A DNA stretch of 64,000 nt from positions 54,384 through 118,383 of the forward strand of contig JAETOO010000012.1 of assembly GCA_021771715.1 (NCBI GenBank), read 5' to 3'. This DNA is from Oscillospiraceae bacterium. Its GTDB lineage: Bacteria > Bacillota > Clostridia > Lachnospirales > Lachnospiraceae. The notes beneath the pieces were generated by a model. It ran no database searches and was not told the origin of the DNA. It saw only the letters and a program-made list of their open reading frames with translations. Shown here one piece after another: positions 7,954-17,721 of this stretch (position 1 is the first letter of the stretch; every line of letters begins with the position of its first letter). The translations under genes were made by a program, and so were the position numbers.

Positions 7954-9627
7954 TCAGTTGTTTGCGTAATGCTCTACCATGTGGTTGATCGCTGTCAGAA
8001 GCGCATCGATCGACGCCCGGATGATATCGACGTCGAGACCTGCACCCCAGTGCAGCTTGCCCTGCTTGTCCTTGATGCCGACATAGGCGATTGCCCTTGA
8101 GCTCGAGCTCTGCTCCAGCGCGTGCTCCTCGTAGGTCACAAGGTCGTACTCGAGGCGGAAATGCTTCTTCATCGCGTTGCTCACCGCGTTCAGACGGCCG
8201 TTTCCGGAAGCCACGACGACGTTTGTCTTGCCGCCGTAGGTCGCGGTCACCTCCGCGATGATGCCGTTGTGCTGCTTGAAGTGCACCTCGTCGATCCGGT
8301 ACGGCTCGTTGATGTTCTCAAACTTATCCTTGAAAATCTGGAAGATCTCATCGGGCTGCAGCTCCTTATGCAGCTGATCCGAGACGCCCTTCGCTGCGTA
8401 GCCCATAGCCTCCCGCATCTTCTTCGGCAGCCGGAGTCCGTAGTGCTGCTCCAGGATGTAGCCGACTCCGCCCTTGCCGGACTGGCTGTTGATCCGGATG
8501 ACGTCTGCGTCGTAGGAGCGGCCGATGTCGGTCGGGTCGATCGGGAGGTACGGCACCGTCCACAGCTCGCTGCTCTTCTCCTCGCGGTACTTCATGCCCT
8601 TCGCGATCGCGTCCTGGTGAGAGCCGGAGAACGCCGCAAACACGAGGCCGCCGCCGTACGGGCTCCGCTCGTCGACCTTCATGCCGGTGTACGACTCGTA
8701 GCACTCGGTGACGTACGGCATATCGGCAAAATCGAGCTCCGGGTCCACACCCATCGCGTACATGTTGAGCGCCAGCGTCACGATGTCCACGTTGCCGGTG
8801 CGCTCGCCGTTGCCGAAGAGCGTGCCCTCGATCCGGTCCGCGCCTGCGAGCATGCCCATCTCCGCGTCGGAGATGCCGCATCCCCGGTCGTTGTGCGGGT
8901 GCAGGGAGAGGACCACGTTCTCTCTGTATTTCAGGTGATCATTCATGTACTCAATCTGGCTCGCATAGACGTGCGGCATCGACATCTGCACGGTGCTCGG
9001 CAGGTTGATGATCGCCTTGCGCTCCGCGGTCGGCTGCCATACGTCGAGCACTGCATTGCAGACCTCGGCAGCGTAGTCGATCTCTGTGCCGGTGAAGCTC
9101 TCCGGGCTGTACTCAAACCGGTAATCGGCGTGCGCCTCCTCCGTCAGCTCCTTGAGCAGCTTCGCGCCGTCCACTGCGATCTGCAGGATCTCCTCCTTCG
9201 ACTTGCCGAACACCTGCTCGCGCTGTGCCAGGGAGGTCGAGTTGTAGACGTGCACGATGACATTCTTCGCGCCCCTGACGGCCTCAAACGTCTTGCGGAT
9301 GATGTGCTCTCTCGCCTGAGTGAGCACCTGGATCGTCACATCGTCCGGAATCAGATCCTGCTCGATCAGCGCGCGGAGGAACTGATACTCTGTGTCGGAC
9401 GCCGCCGGGAAACCGACCTCGATCTCCTTGAAGCCGACCTTGACGAGCAGCTTGAAGAAGTTGATCTTCTGCTCGAGCGACATCGGGACCACCAGCGCCT
9501 GGTTGCCGTCGCGCAGATCGACGCTGCACCAGATCGGCGCATGGTCGACATACTCCTTCTCGGCCCACTTCATGGAGCGGACAGGCGGCATAAAATACTG
9601 ACGGGTGTACTTTCTGTGATTCATCAT
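7954..9627 (-). CDS. leuA: 2-isopropylmalate synthase (LeuA type 2)
   Basis: A 557-residue enzyme joining acetyl-CoA and 2-ketoisovalerate, the first step of leucine synthesis. The catalytic TIM barrel carries SVDLRDGNQALV near residue 37 and the metal-binding SLHPHNDRGCG; the C-terminal regulatory domain starts near residue 430 and includes EVTATYGGKTNVVVASGNG. Length and the MKWAEKEYVDHAPIWCSVD region fit the long LeuA2 subclass. Ribosome binding site GGAGA lies 8 bases before the first of two adjacent ATGs. Expression is controlled by the T-box leader upstream. No other leu or ilv genes are in the window. Confidence 0.97.
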   Translation of the reverse strand: MMNHRKYTRQYFMPPVRSMKWAEKEYVDHAPIWCSVDLRDGNQALVVPMSLEQKINFFKLLVKVGFKEIEVGFPAASDTEYQFLRALIEQDLIPDDVTIQVLTQAREHIIRKTFEAVRGAKNVIVHVYNSTSLAQREQVFGKSKEEILQIAVDGAKLLKELTEEAHADYRFEYSPESFTGTEIDYAAEVCNAVLDVWQPTAERKAIINLPSTVQMSMPHVYASQIEYMNDHLKYRENVVLSLHPHNDRGCGISDAEMGMLAGADRIEGTLFGNGERTGNVDIVTLALNMYAMGVDPELDFADMPYVTECYESYTGMKVDERSPYGGGLVFAAFSGSHQDAIAKGMKYREEKSSELWTVPYLPIDPTDIGRSYDADVIRINSQSGKGGVGYILEQHYGLRLPKKMREAMGYAAKGVSDQLHKELQPDEIFQIFKDKFENINEPYRIDEVHFKQHNGIIAEVTATYGGKTNVVVASGNGRLNAVSNAMKKHFRLEYDLVTYEEHALEQSSSSRAIAYVGIKDKQGKLHWGAGLDVDIIRASIDALLTAINHMVEHYANN

Positions 9628-9752
9628 AATAACTGTCTCCTTTTCCTGTGATCTGTCTTGAAACCGGAAGCGGGGCCGCCGGACGGCCTGCCTCCATGAA
9701 AAAGCAGTGCGGCATTCAGAGTGTATCCGCGATCGTTCTGCGGTTGCTGCAA

Positions 9753-9798
9753 ATAAAAATCTCCTGTGATCCCTCTTTTTGGGGGAATCACAGGAGAC
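9753..9798 (-). terminator. T-box regulated terminator
   Basis: CTCCTGTGATTCCCCC pairs with the inverse across a loop of As, and the minus-strand stem is followed by ATTTTTATTT. Its 5-prime arm lies just after the T-box core, as required for competition with the antiterminator. Confidence 0.9.
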
Positions 9799-10058
9799 GG
9801 AAGATCATTCTTTCGCGGTACCACTCTCTTTTATGCTATGCATACACTCTGCGGATACGGGCAGCTGCTGCCTTATATCCATCCCGGGGTAACGGTCGGG
9901 GCTCCGTCTGTGTCTACTCTCCCGGATACGGGATTTCGGACAGCCGCTCAGGGGCGAGTTCCGCTCATCACTTCTGACGCCTCACACCGCCCGGCGCCTC
10001 TCTGAAAAAAATGAGTAAACGTACTATTCCCCGTCCTTGCATTTTTCATTTCGCTATG
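9757..10058 (-). promoter_or_regulatory. Leucine T-box leader of leuA
   Basis: On the minus strand the leader contains the T-box core AGAGTGGTACCGCG (9814-9827), a long upstream stem I region beginning GACGGGGAATAGTAC, and a downstream terminator. In stem I the segment GAACTCGCC presents CTC (9956-9958), a leucine codon, at the expected specifier position. T-box RNAs bind uncharged tRNA and then adopt an antiterminator, so leucine starvation should permit leuA transcription. The specifier assignment is inference from position; the T-box itself is clear. Confidence 0.93.
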
Positions 10059-10064
10059 TGAACC

Positions 10065-10093
10065 AATTTACCATCGAAATGAAGTTTTGTCAA
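10065..10093 (-). promoter_or_regulatory. Promoter of the T-box/leuA transcript
   Basis: Minus-strand TTGACA, 17-bp spacer, TAAATT, placing the start of transcription just upstream of stem I. Confidence 0.8.
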
Positions 10094-10101
10094 CCATTTT
10101 T

Positions 10102-11739
10102 TTAATCACCTTTCACGCGGAGCGCCGTGATATTTTTCGTCTCGGCGCCGCCTGTGCGCGACATCCAGTAGACGATGACGTACTTTCCTTCATAGAGCGC
10201 GTCCGCCATCTCGAGGTCACAGTCTGAGATGTCAAACGAGCGGTAGATCCCGTCATTGTCCAGGATCTTCATCGTGTCGGGCGTGAGCTGCGTGACGACA
10301 CCCTCTGCGCTCACGCTCTGCTCCTCGGGCGCATCCACGTGGCGCGTGTAGTCATTGACCACCGAGGCAGTGTACGGCGCGGCTGCTCCGGAATACGATA
10401 CCTCGACCCAGTCTCCGGTGCAGATGGTATCCTTCAGATTCAGCTTCGCGTACGTCGTGTTGAAGGAAATAGTTCCCTGCCCGTCGTCCCTGCGGATCGT
10501 GAGGGAGCCGAACGACGCGTCGGTCACGGTTCCGGACAGATAGCTCTCCTTCACCACGCTCTTGTCGACCGGCACATTCCAGGAGAGGTAGTCGGCGAAG
10601 ACGTAGCCGACGTTTCCGTTGTACTTCACGCGAACCCAGCCGTTGTCCGTCGTGCCTGTGATCTCGACGGAGCTTCCTCTCGCGAGCACCCCGTAGATCG
10701 CGCCGTCCGAGGACCAGGTGGTGCGCACGTTGACGTCCGCCGTCGCGTACATCGTGCCGCTGCCGTCCTTTGTGATCACCGGCTTCTTCGTCGTCACATA
10801 GTCGCCCCAGATGTACCCGGTCACGCCGTTGTACTGTACCTGGATCCAGCCGTCGCTCGTGTACCCGGTCTCCATGATGCCGCTGCCGGCGCTAAGGCCG
10901 CCGAGAATCACGGCCCCGAGGTCGCCCGCCGCACGGACATTCACGTCGGTTGTCACATAGACGGCCTGTGCCAGCGGAGTGATGGTCTCCACAGGCTCAT
11001 CCGCCGCCTGTTTTTTATACTCCGAGAGATCCGGCAGCGAGACATTGACCGCCTCGCCGACCCGGCGGAACTCCACGTCCGTCTTCGTCAGGAAGGTCTC
11101 GGACTGGTCGCCCTGCGTCGTCGTGTAGACGAGCTGAATGCTGCGGTTCGTCACGTGGCCGTCGCGGTCGACGAGCATCGTGCCCTGGAGCGAGTCGATC
11201 ACGAGTCCCTGATCCTCGCTCGCCCCGGCGAGCAGCTTCTTCGAGTAGTCGCCGAGCGTCTCCGGCGTCGCGGCGAACTGGTAGGTGACACTGCCGTCCG
11301 GCCCTGCCTCGGAGCAGAGCACCTTCAGATACTTGCTCGTCAGGTCAATGTACGTGTGTCCGTTGATGATATCCCAGATCTGGCTCCGGTCCATCTCCAG
11401 GCGGACCTTTCCGTCCGAGGTCGTCGTGTAATAAAAGCTGTCACGGTAATAGCTCTCCGTGCTGCTCTCCTCTGTCTTTACCTGGATATCTGCCTTGAGG
11501 TAATCCGTCTTGATTCCGGAGAGCATCAGGTCGACCTCTTTCTGGGCGGCGATATTGGTCGCGGAGGAGATCGTCTTCTCCAGCACGGACACATCGAGTC
11601 CCTCCAGCATATCCTGTCCCTGCACCGCCGTGTTGTACGCGGCCTCCAGCGACGGCTCAAACGCCGCCTCCGACCGGGTCCCGCCAAGGACCGACACAAG
11701 CGCCGCGCAGATGACACTTGCCAAACATAATTTTCTCAT
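10102..11739 (-). CDS. Secreted protein with tandem SH3 domains
   Basis: A 545-residue exported protein. A signal peptide (MRKLCLASVICAALVSVLGG, then TRSEA) is followed by a domain of unknown function (about residues 30-255) that resembles lipoprotein-type beta-rich folds. Two bacterial SH3 domains follow, each with the motif VNVR (VTTDVNVRAAGDLGA and YATADVNVRTTWSSD), ending GYIWGDYV and GYVFADYL. A C-terminal region of about 130 residues has OB-like strands (SFNTTYAKLNLKDTICTGDWVEVSY). The ATG is preferred over the in-frame GTGs because GGGAG is then 11 bases away. It is probably a wall-associated protein; no catalytic motif was found. Confidence 0.82.
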   Translation of the reverse strand: MRKLCLASVICAALVSVLGGTRSEAAFEPSLEAAYNTAVQGQDMLEGLDVSVLEKTISSATNIAAQKEVDLMLSGIKTDYLKADIQVKTEESSTESYYRDSFYYTTTSDGKVRLEMDRSQIWDIINGHTYIDLTSKYLKVLCSEAGPDGSVTYQFAATPETLGDYSKKLLAGASEDQGLVIDSLQGTMLVDRDGHVTNRSIQLVYTTTQGDQSETFLTKTDVEFRRVGEAVNVSLPDLSEYKKQAADEPVETITPLAQAVYVTTDVNVRAAGDLGAVILGGLSAGSGIMETGYTSDGWIQVQYNGVTGYIWGDYVTTKKPVITKDGSGTMYATADVNVRTTWSSDGAIYGVLARGSSVEITGTTDNGWVRVKYNGNVGYVFADYLSWNVPVDKSVVKESYLSGTVTDASFGSLTIRRDDGQGTISFNTTYAKLNLKDTICTGDWVEVSYSGAAAPYTASVVNDYTRHVDAPEEQSVSAEGVVTQLTPDTMKILDNDGIYRSFDISDCDLEMADALYEGKYVIVYWMSRTGGAETKNITALRVKGD

Positions 11740-11780
11740 AGAGCACACCACTCCCTTCCTCCCACATCAGTCTCTTACTA

Positions 11781-11809
11781 ATTATATTCATGATTCTGCC
11801 GGACGTTCA
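11781..11809 (-). promoter_or_regulatory. Candidate promoter of the tandem-SH3 gene
   Basis: Minus-strand TGAACG, 17-bp spacer, TATAAT. The -10 is perfect and the -35 weak; the -35 lies at the edge of the dispersed repeat. Confidence 0.45.
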
Positions 11810-11944
11810 CTACGCAGGCCGCAGGTCTTCGTTCCACTTCGGTCGGTGCTAAACGCGTGCCACTGGCACACAGCACCGCCCGCTTTGCGAGCTATCCGCT
11901 GCTATCGCAGCTCCTGTCTGTGGCTGATGGGCGTTCCGCCCATC
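11800..11944. repeat. Dispersed structured intergenic repeat, copy C
   Basis: CAGGTCTTCGTTCCACTTCG and the following GTCGGTGCTA match the block at 35290-35320 with only transitions. The inverse of 11870-11925 matches the element at 2186. It ends with the hairpin GATGGGCG-TTC-CGCCCATC (11926-11944). No gene is supported in 11740-12110. Confidence 0.65.
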
Positions 11945-11957
11945 CCAAAATGCAAAT

Positions 11958-11991
11958 ACAGTCTTACGCAAATAAATTTGCTCCAGACTGT
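11958..11991 (-). terminator. Hairpin after hisIE, possible his operon terminator
   Basis: Nested inverted repeats ACAGTCT...AGACTGT and GCAAAT...ATTTGC form a long stem-loop. On the minus strand it is followed by ATTTGCATTTTG, moderately T-rich. It could terminate the his transcript or be part of the dispersed repeat. Confidence 0.5.
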
Positions 11992-12110
11992 CTTCACATT
12001 TTGCTGGCGTGCTGAACTGTTACACATAAACATATTGGCACAGAAACCTGTATTCTGTCAAGAAGATTCCCGGCGAATGCTTCGTGCCTTCTGCCTGATT
12101 TCCGGCGCTC

Positions 12111-13604
12111 TTATCTCCTGGCCAGTTCCTTCGTGATGTCCTCCCAGGTGACCTGGCGCTCCGCCATCAGCACCATCACGTGGTAGAGGAAATCGGAGAT
12201 CTCGTACTTGATTTCCTCCGGGTCTGGATTCTTGGCCGCGATGATGATCTCCGTGGCCTCCTCGCCGACCTTCTTGAGGATTTTGTCGATTCCCTTGTCG
12301 AACAGATAGTTGGTGTAGGAGCCCTCCTTCGGATGAATCTTGCGGTCCTCAATCACACGGTAGACATCCTCGAAGACTTTCAGCGGATTCGTCTCGTCGT
12401 ACTCTTTTTTCAGGATCGTGCGGTAGAAGCAGCTGCGGTTGCCGGTATGGCAGGCAGCGCCAACCTGGTGCACCTTCGCGAGCAGCGTGTCCTTGTCGCA
12501 GTCGACCAGGAGCTCCTTGAGGTACTGAAAATGCCCGGAAGTCAGCCCCTTGACCCAGAGTTCCTGGCGGCTGCGGCTCCAGTAGGTCATGCGGCCGGTG
12601 CGCACGGTCATCTCGTACGCTTCCTGATTCATGTACGCGACCATCAGGACCTCCTGCGTCTTGTAGTCCTGGACGACGACCGGAACCAGACCGTCCGAAT
12701 TTTCCAGAAGATCCGGCCAGGCGACGGAGGTCTCGTACGTGTTGACCGGAATATCCGCCTCCTTCAGCGCGTGCTTCAGAGCCATGTAATCGTATTCCGG
12801 CGACATGAACGCGCGCGCGCACAGTCCGAAGACGGCCTCCTGTCTGAGCAGCGCGGCCACAGACGAAAAGAAAGACGATTTCTCCGATGCTTTCGGGGAC
12901 ACCGAAGACAACACGTCTTCCATCATCCCGGACACTCCCCGAGTCGAACCTTCCGGTGACTTCTCGGATGCTCCTTGAGTCGAGACTTCCGGTGATTTCT
13001 CAGATGCTCCCTGAGTCGAATCTTCCGGCGGCAGCTGCGTTGCCGCACTCTCGGCGATTGTTCCGTCCCAGCCCTGCACAACGAGCAGCTGCGGAATATC
13101 GCCGTCCTGCCTGGCTGCCATCTGCAGGGCGTCCGGCAGCAGTTCCTCCGTAAGCAGCACGATGCCGCAAAGCAGCGGGCCGTGGCTTGCGGCCTCCCCG
13201 AGCGCCTGTGCATCCTTCACACAGGCGAGCAGCTTCTCTTTCCCGAATCTGGAGGAGGCCTCGTGGGTCAGCTCGATGTTCGTTTCCTTTGCATAGTTCA
13301 GGAACACCTTCTGGCAGCCGGCGTAGAGGAGCTTCTTGACATCCTCCAGCCTGCGCACATTTCCGCCGCCGTAGATCGGGATATCGACCGTGCGCGCCAT
13401 CTCCTTGATCACGCCGATGGCCGCATCGTGCTCCGCATCCCCGTCGGAAAAATCAAACAGCAAAATCGCGTCCGCGCCGCAGTTGCCGTAGCGCTCCGCA
13501 AGCGCTGACGCAGTTCCGCCTTCATACGCAGTAAAATCATGCGGTCCGCTGACCGCTCTCCCGTTCTTCAGATAGACCGGGACGATTATTTCTTTTTTGG
13601 TCAT
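12111..13604 (-). CDS. hisIE: HisIE with N-terminal HisA/HisF-like half-barrel
   Basis: A 497-residue protein. Residues 1-160 resemble half of a HisA/HisF TIM barrel ([33 protein letters not shown]). A repeat-bearing insert follows (about residues 190-224), then a diverged segment to about 300. The PRA-cyclohydrolase (HisI) domain runs about 305-405 with zinc ligands in VDCDKD and [11 protein letters not shown], and the PRA-ATP pyrophosphatase (HisE) domain runs from about 412 ([13 protein letters not shown]). HisI and HisE catalyse steps 2 and 3 of histidine synthesis. The N-terminal domain lacks an obvious second phosphate-binding half, so it is probably not a full isomerase. It is the last gene of the his cluster; AAAGGA lies 6 bases before the ATG. 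Confidence 0.92.
   Translation of the reverse strand: MTKKEIIVPVYLKNGRAVSGPHDFTAYEGGTASALAERYGNCGADAILLFDFSDGDAEHDAAIGVIKEMARTVDIPIYGGGNVRRLEDVKKLLYAGCQKVFLNYAKETNIELTHEASSRFGKEKLLACVKDAQALGEAASHGPLLCGIVLLTEELLPDALQMAARQDGDIPQLLVVQGWDGTIAESAATQLPPEDSTQGASEKSPEVSTQGASEKSPEGSTRGVSGMMEDVLSSVSPKASEKSSFFSSVAALLRQEAVFGLCARAFMSPEYDYMALKHALKEADIPVNTYETSVAWPDLLENSDGLVPVVVQDYKTQEVLMVAYMNQEAYEMTVRTGRMTYWSRSRQELWVKGLTSGHFQYLKELLVDCDKDTLLAKVHQVGAACHTGNRSCFYRTILKKEYDETNPLKVFEDVYRVIEDRKIHPKEGSYTNYLFDKGIDKILKKVGEEATEIIIAAKNPDPEEIKYEISDFLYHVMVLMAERQVTWEDITKELARR
12931..13035 (-). repeat. 36-bp in-frame tandem repeat inside hisIE (3 units)
   Basis: The GAGTCGA anchor recurs at 12941, 12977 and 13013, exactly 36 bp apart. 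Units encode the 12-mer [12 protein letters not shown]. The array lies between the HisA/F-like domain and the HisI domain. Confidence 0.9.
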
Positions 13605-13636
13605 ACGTTTTCCTTTCTCTCTGTCCGGCGTTTTCT

Positions 13637-14227
13637 CTACAGGCTTCCCTTCGTGGAGAGCACGTCGGTGATGCGCGGATCATAGCCGGTCGCCTCATCG
13701 AGCGCCTTCGCAAACGCCTTAAACATTCCCTCGGCCATATGGTGATTGTTGCCGGGGCTGATCATCTTGAAGTGCAGGTTCATGGCCGCGGCGTAGGACA
13801 CCGCGTAGAAGAACTCCCGCACCAGCTCCGTGTCCAGCCCTCCGATCCGCTCCACCGTGAATTCCGCGTCTGAGCGGTAGTACGGGCGGCCGCACAGATC
13901 GACCGCGCACAGCACGAGCACCTCGTCCATCGGCAGGATCCGGCTCCCGTAGCGGCGGATGCCCTTCTTCTCTCCAACCGCCTGCCGGATCGCCTCGCCC
14001 AGCACGATCCCGGTATCCTCGACCGTGTGATGGCCGTCCACCTCCAGATCTCCGCAGACCTTCACCTCCAGGTCAAACAGCCCGTGCCGCGCAAACCCGT
14101 TCAGCATATGGTCAAAAAAACCGATTCCCGTCTCGATCTGCGCCTTCCCCGTGCCGTCCAGATCCAGGCGGACTCTGATTTTCGTCTCCTTTGTATTCCG
14201 TTCCACTTCCGCAATGCGATGTTCCAT
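13637..14227 (-). CDS. hisB: Imidazoleglycerol-phosphate dehydratase
   Basis: A 196-residue monofunctional HisB, the sixth pathway step, converting IGP to imidazole acetol phosphate. The manganese-binding motifs [11 protein letters not shown] (near residue 63) and [15 protein letters not shown] (near residue 159) are both present. The start region [16 protein letters not shown] matches the family N-terminus. AAGGAG sits 10 bases before the ATG. It lies 33 bases upstream of hisIE on the same strand. Confidence 0.97.
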   Translation of the reverse strand: MEHRIAEVERNTKETKIRVRLDLDGTGKAQIETGIGFFDHMLNGFARHGLFDLEVKVCGDLEVDGHHTVEDTGIVLGEAIRQAVGEKKGIRRYGSRILPMDEVLVLCAVDLCGRPYYRSDAEFTVERIGGLDTELVREFFYAVSYAAAMNLHFKMISPGNNHHMAEGMFKAFAKALDEATGYDPRITDVLSTKGSL

Positions 14228-14377
14228 AGCTCTGCCGCTCCTTCCCCTGACCGAATTTTTTGCCGGCCGTCCGCACTTTGCCTGCTCAATCAGACTCCAT
14301 CATTCTCCGGCGCTCTTTCTTCTTGCTCGAATCCCATCCTCCGCAAGCGCCTTTTCTTTCCCGGACCCGAGTGTCTG

Positions 14378-15679
14378 TCAGCTCTCTTCCTGCTCAAACC
14401 GCACCCGGATCGAGTTCGCGTGTGCGGTCAGCTTCTCCGCCTCGGCGAACGCGATGATGTCCTCGTGGATCGGCGCAAGCGCTTCCCTGGAATAATAGAC
14501 AATGCTCGATTTTTTGATGAAATCATCGACGGAGAGCGCGGAGAAAAACTTCGCCGTGCCGTTCGTCGGCAGCACGTGGTTCGGCCCTGCGAAATAGTCG
14601 CCGAGCGGCTCGCTGCTGTACTCCCCGATGAAGATGGCGCCCGCATTCCGGATCTTCGTCAGAACCTCAAACGGGTTCCTGGTGACGAGCTCGAGATGCT
14701 CCGATGCGATCTCATTCACCGCGTCAACTGCGTCCTCCAGCGTGTCGGCGAGCAGGATAAAGCCGTACTGGTCAAGCGATTTCTGAATGATCTCTGTCCT
14801 GGAGAGCGTCTTCAGAAAGCCCTCGATCTCCTCCTGCACCTGCTTCGCGAGCGTCTCGCTCGTGGTCACAAGGATCGCGGAGGCCATCTCATCATGCTCC
14901 GCCTGGGAGAGCAGGTCCGCCGCCACGTAGCGCGGATTCGCCGAGTCATCTGCGAGCACGAGGATCTCACTCGGCCCGGCCACCGAGTCGATGCTGACGT
15001 GGCCGTAGACGGCGCGCTTCGCGAGCGCAACGTAAATGTTGCCGGGGCCGGTGATCTTGTCCGCCTTCGGGATGCTCTTCGTGCCGTACGCGAGCGCGGC
15101 GATCGCCTGCGCACCGCCGACCTTGTAGATCTCGTCGGTCCCGGCCTCGTGCGCCGCCACCAGCGTCGACGCCGGAATCCGCCCGTCCCTTCCCGGCGGG
15201 GTCGTCATCACGATCCGCCCGACGCCCGCCACCTTCGCCGGCACGACGTTCATCAGGACAGAGGACGGATAGACGGCCTTTCCGCCCGGAACATACACAC
15301 CGACAGTGCCAAGCGGCGTGATCTTCTGTCCGAGAATCGTCCCGTTCTCCGTCGAGTCGAACCAGCTGTATTTTTTTTGCTTCTCGTGATAGCTTCGGAT
15401 GTTCACGAGGGCCTTGCGGATCACGTCGAGCAGGACGGGATCAACCTCCTCATACGCCTCCTGAATCTCCTCCGGTGTGACGCGAATCGTGTCAGCCGTG
15501 ATCACCGCGCCGTCAAAGCGCTCCGTATACTCGAACAGCGCCTCGTCCCCGCGCGCCCGTACCTCCTCGACAATCGCCTTCACCCGCTCCTCATAGTCCC
15601 CGTAATTGTCCGGGCTGCGCTTGAGCAAGTGATTCAAAATGTCCTGCTTTGTCTCCTGTGTCAATTTTACAATCTGCAT
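14378..15679 (-). CDS. hisD: Histidinol dehydrogenase
   Basis: A 433-residue zinc- and NAD-dependent enzyme catalysing the last two oxidations of histidine synthesis. Recognisable regions are PGGKAVYPSSVLMNVVPAKVAG, GPGNIYVALAKR, DSVAGPSEILVLADD, and GPNHVLPTNGTAKFFSALSVDDF, which holds the catalytic His residues. The start is moved to MQIVKLTQE because AGGAGGAGAG lies 6 bases upstream; the ORF-track start adds 23 unlikely residues. A 150-base gap separates it from hisB, which contains no gene. Same strand as the other his genes. Confidence 0.97.
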   Translation of the reverse strand: MQIVKLTQETKQDILNHLLKRSPDNYGDYEERVKAIVEEVRARGDEALFEYTERFDGAVITADTIRVTPEEIQEAYEEVDPVLLDVIRKALVNIRSYHEKQKKYSWFDSTENGTILGQKITPLGTVGVYVPGGKAVYPSSVLMNVVPAKVAGVGRIVMTTPPGRDGRIPASTLVAAHEAGTDEIYKVGGAQAIAALAYGTKSIPKADKITGPGNIYVALAKRAVYGHVSIDSVAGPSEILVLADDSANPRYVAADLLSQAEHDEMASAILVTTSETLAKQVQEEIEGFLKTLSRTEIIQKSLDQYGFILLADTLEDAVDAVNEIASEHLELVTRNPFEVLTKIRNAGAIFIGEYSSEPLGDYFAGPNHVLPTNGTAKFFSALSVDDFIKKSSIVYYSREALAPIHEDIIAFAEAEKLTAHANSIRVRFEQEES

Positions 15680-15809
15680 TTGCTCTCTCCTCCTGCCTTT
15701 CTGGTGTGTACCTCGCATGACTGCCGCCCGCAGCGGTCTGGCACCCAATGTATCTACCCACGCAGTTCTCCCGCGATCACCGTATTTTCTCCTGCCGCTG
15801 ATCGCTGTC

Positions 15810-16475
15810 TTACTTCTGCTGCTGTCCCGTGATCACTGAATTCAGCGCGTCCAGCAGCTGCGTGATCCGCTCATTCTCCATCCGCATGCTGACCGGGTTC
15901 ACGACGACGCGCGCCGACAGCGGACAGACCTCCTCGAGCACCACCAGCCCGTTCTCCCGCAGCGTCGACCCGGTCTCGACGATGTCGACGATGACCTCCG
16001 AGAGCCCGACGATCGGGGCGAGCTCGATGGAGCCGTTCAGCTTGATGATCTCCACGGTCTGGTTCCGCTGGTTGTAGAAATAGTCCTTTGCAATCCTCGG
16101 ATATTTCGTCGCGACGCGGATCAGCTCCTGCCCGTTCAGCAGATTTCCCGCCTCCTTTGGGCCGCAGACGCACATCCGGCATTTTCCAAAGCCGAGGTCG
16201 AGCACTTCGTAGATCTTGCGCCCCTCCTCGAGAATCGTGTCCTTTCCGACGACGCCGATATCCGCCGCCCCGTACTCCACGTAGGTCGGCACATCCGGCC
16301 CCTTCGCGAGGAAAAAGCGCAGCTTCCGCTCCTCATTTACAAAGATCAGCTTCCGCGATGCGGGATCCTTCATCTCCTCACAGGTGATCCCGACCTGCTC
16401 CAGAAGCTGCAGTGTCTTATTTGCCAGACGCCCCTTCGTCAGGGCAAACGTCAGGTAACGTGTCTCCTTTTCCAT
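15810..16475 (-). CDS. hisG: ATP phosphoribosyltransferase, short form
   Basis: A 221-residue short-form HisG, the first committed step (ATP plus PRPP). It shows the N-terminal [33 protein letters not shown], and the PRPP loop region [15 protein letters not shown]. The short form lacks the C-terminal allosteric domain and needs HisZ, which is encoded immediately upstream. A purine-rich GAAGAGGGA precedes the ATG. Confidence 0.97.
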   Translation of the reverse strand: MEKETRYLTFALTKGRLANKTLQLLEQVGITCEEMKDPASRKLIFVNEERKLRFFLAKGPDVPTYVEYGAADIGVVGKDTILEEGRKIYEVLDLGFGKCRMCVCGPKEAGNLLNGQELIRVATKYPRIAKDYFYNQRNQTVEIIKLNGSIELAPIVGLSEVIVDIVETGSTLRENGLVVLEEVCPLSARVVVNPVSMRMENERITQLLDALNSVITGQQQK

Positions 16476-16542
16476 AGCTATCCCTCTTCCTCTATTCCCG
16501 CGGGCAACGACCCAGGCGGCCCTGCCTGCGGCTCCTGCTCCC

Positions 16543-17721
16543 CTACAATTCGACCACCAGCATGCACTTTGCCGCCTCCGCGTAGCTTTTGCAGTCCGCG
16601 CGGGACCGGCTCTCGGTGATGCGCACCAGCTCCACGTCGATGCCGCGGCCGCGCAGCTCGAGCGCCCGGCGAATCGCCTCCTCCTGCTTGTCCTGCTCGT
16701 AGAGGATCATGCAGTGGCTCGAGGTGAGCGGCTGCTCGATCTTCTGCCTTGTCAGCGCGTTCATGAGCTGGTCGATCACCGCCACGAACCCGACGGCAGG
16801 CGCATCTTTCCCGAAATGCGCCAGCAGGCTGTCATACCGCCCGCCCTTGATCACGGCGTCCCCGGTCCCGAACGTGTAGCCGCGGAACACGATCCCCGTG
16901 TAGTACATATACCGGCTCAGCATCCCCAGGTCGAAGGAGACGTACTGCTCCACGCCGTACAGCTTCAGGATCCGCCAGATCTCCCGCAGTCTTGCGAGCG
17001 CAGCGAGCGCGTCTGTGTTTCCGGTCAGGGATTCCGCGCGCTCCAGTACCTTTTCCGTGCCGAACAGGCCGGTCAGAGACGCGAACAGCCGCCTCTGATT
17101 TTCCCCGATCTCCTGGGAGGCGAGCAGCTTCTCGACGCCGAAGGTATTCTTGTTCTTGATCAGCTCTTTGAGCTCCTCCTCGGTCTGACGGTCGAGGCCG
17201 GCCTCGCGGACGAGCGATTGGAAAAATCCAGCGTGCCCGAGGCTGATCTGAAATTCCTTCAGCCCGGAGGCCAGCAGAAGCTGCACGACGAGCGCGATGA
17301 TCTCCGCGTCCGCGTCCGCGCTGTCATCCCCGATCAGCTCCCCGCCGATCTGCGTCGTCTCCTTCATCCGGCCCTGATAGCTCGAATTGTTGATGAATGC
17401 ATTTCCGAGGTACGTCAGGCGGATCGCCATGTTCTCATTTAAAAAATACTTTGCCGCGGCGCGCGCGATCGACGGCGTGAAGTCCGGCCGGAGCACCAGC
17501 GTGTTGCCCTCCCGGTCGAAAAACTTGTACAGTTCCCGCGACGGGATCGTGCCGACCTCCTTGCCGAAGACGTCAAAAAACTCGAACGTCGGGGTCTCGA
17601 TATCCCGGTAGCCGTAGGATTTGATCACCGTGTGCAGTCGCTCCTGCAGCGCGAGCTTCTGCTCGCATTCCCGATTGTAGATATCGCGCACACCCTCCGG
17701 GGTATGGATCATATTCTGCAT
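16543..17721 (-). CDS. hisZ: ATP phosphoribosyltransferase regulatory subunit
   Basis: A 392-residue paralogue of histidyl-tRNA synthetase. Class II synthetase motifs are visible ([56 protein letters not shown]). The protein lacks a convincing C-terminal anticodon-binding domain, as expected of HisZ, and pairs with the short HisG just downstream. AAAGGA lies 9 bases before the ATG. It is the first visible gene of the cluster; hisC, hisH, hisA and hisF are not in the window. The 240-base region upstream (17722-17963) has no clear T-box or promoter that I could assign with confidence. Confidence 0.95.
   Translation of the reverse strand: MQNMIHTPEGVRDIYNRECEQKLALQERLHTVIKSYGYRDIETPTFEFFDVFGKEVGTIPSRELYKFFDREGNTLVLRPDFTPSIARAAAKYFLNENMAIRLTYLGNAFINNSSYQGRMKETTQIGGELIGDDSADADAEIIALVVQLLLASGLKEFQISLGHAGFFQSLVREAGLDRQTEEELKELIKNKNTFGVEKLLASQEIGENQRRLFASLTGLFGTEKVLERAESLTGNTDALAALARLREIWRILKLYGVEQYVSFDLGMLSRYMYYTGIVFRGYTFGTGDAVIKGGRYDSLLAHFGKDAPAVGFVAVIDQLMNALTRQKIEQPLTSSHCMILYEQDKQEEAIRRALELRGRGIDVELVRITESRSRADCKSYAEAAKCMLVVEL

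Noticed and set aside
8122-9651. 509-residue plus-strand ORF
   Set aside because: Antisense of leuA; Arg/Leu/Val/His-rich shadow composition and no start signal.
14027-15832. 601-residue plus-strand ORF
   Set aside because: Antisense of hisB and hisD. High-GC coding DNA leaves long open complementary frames.
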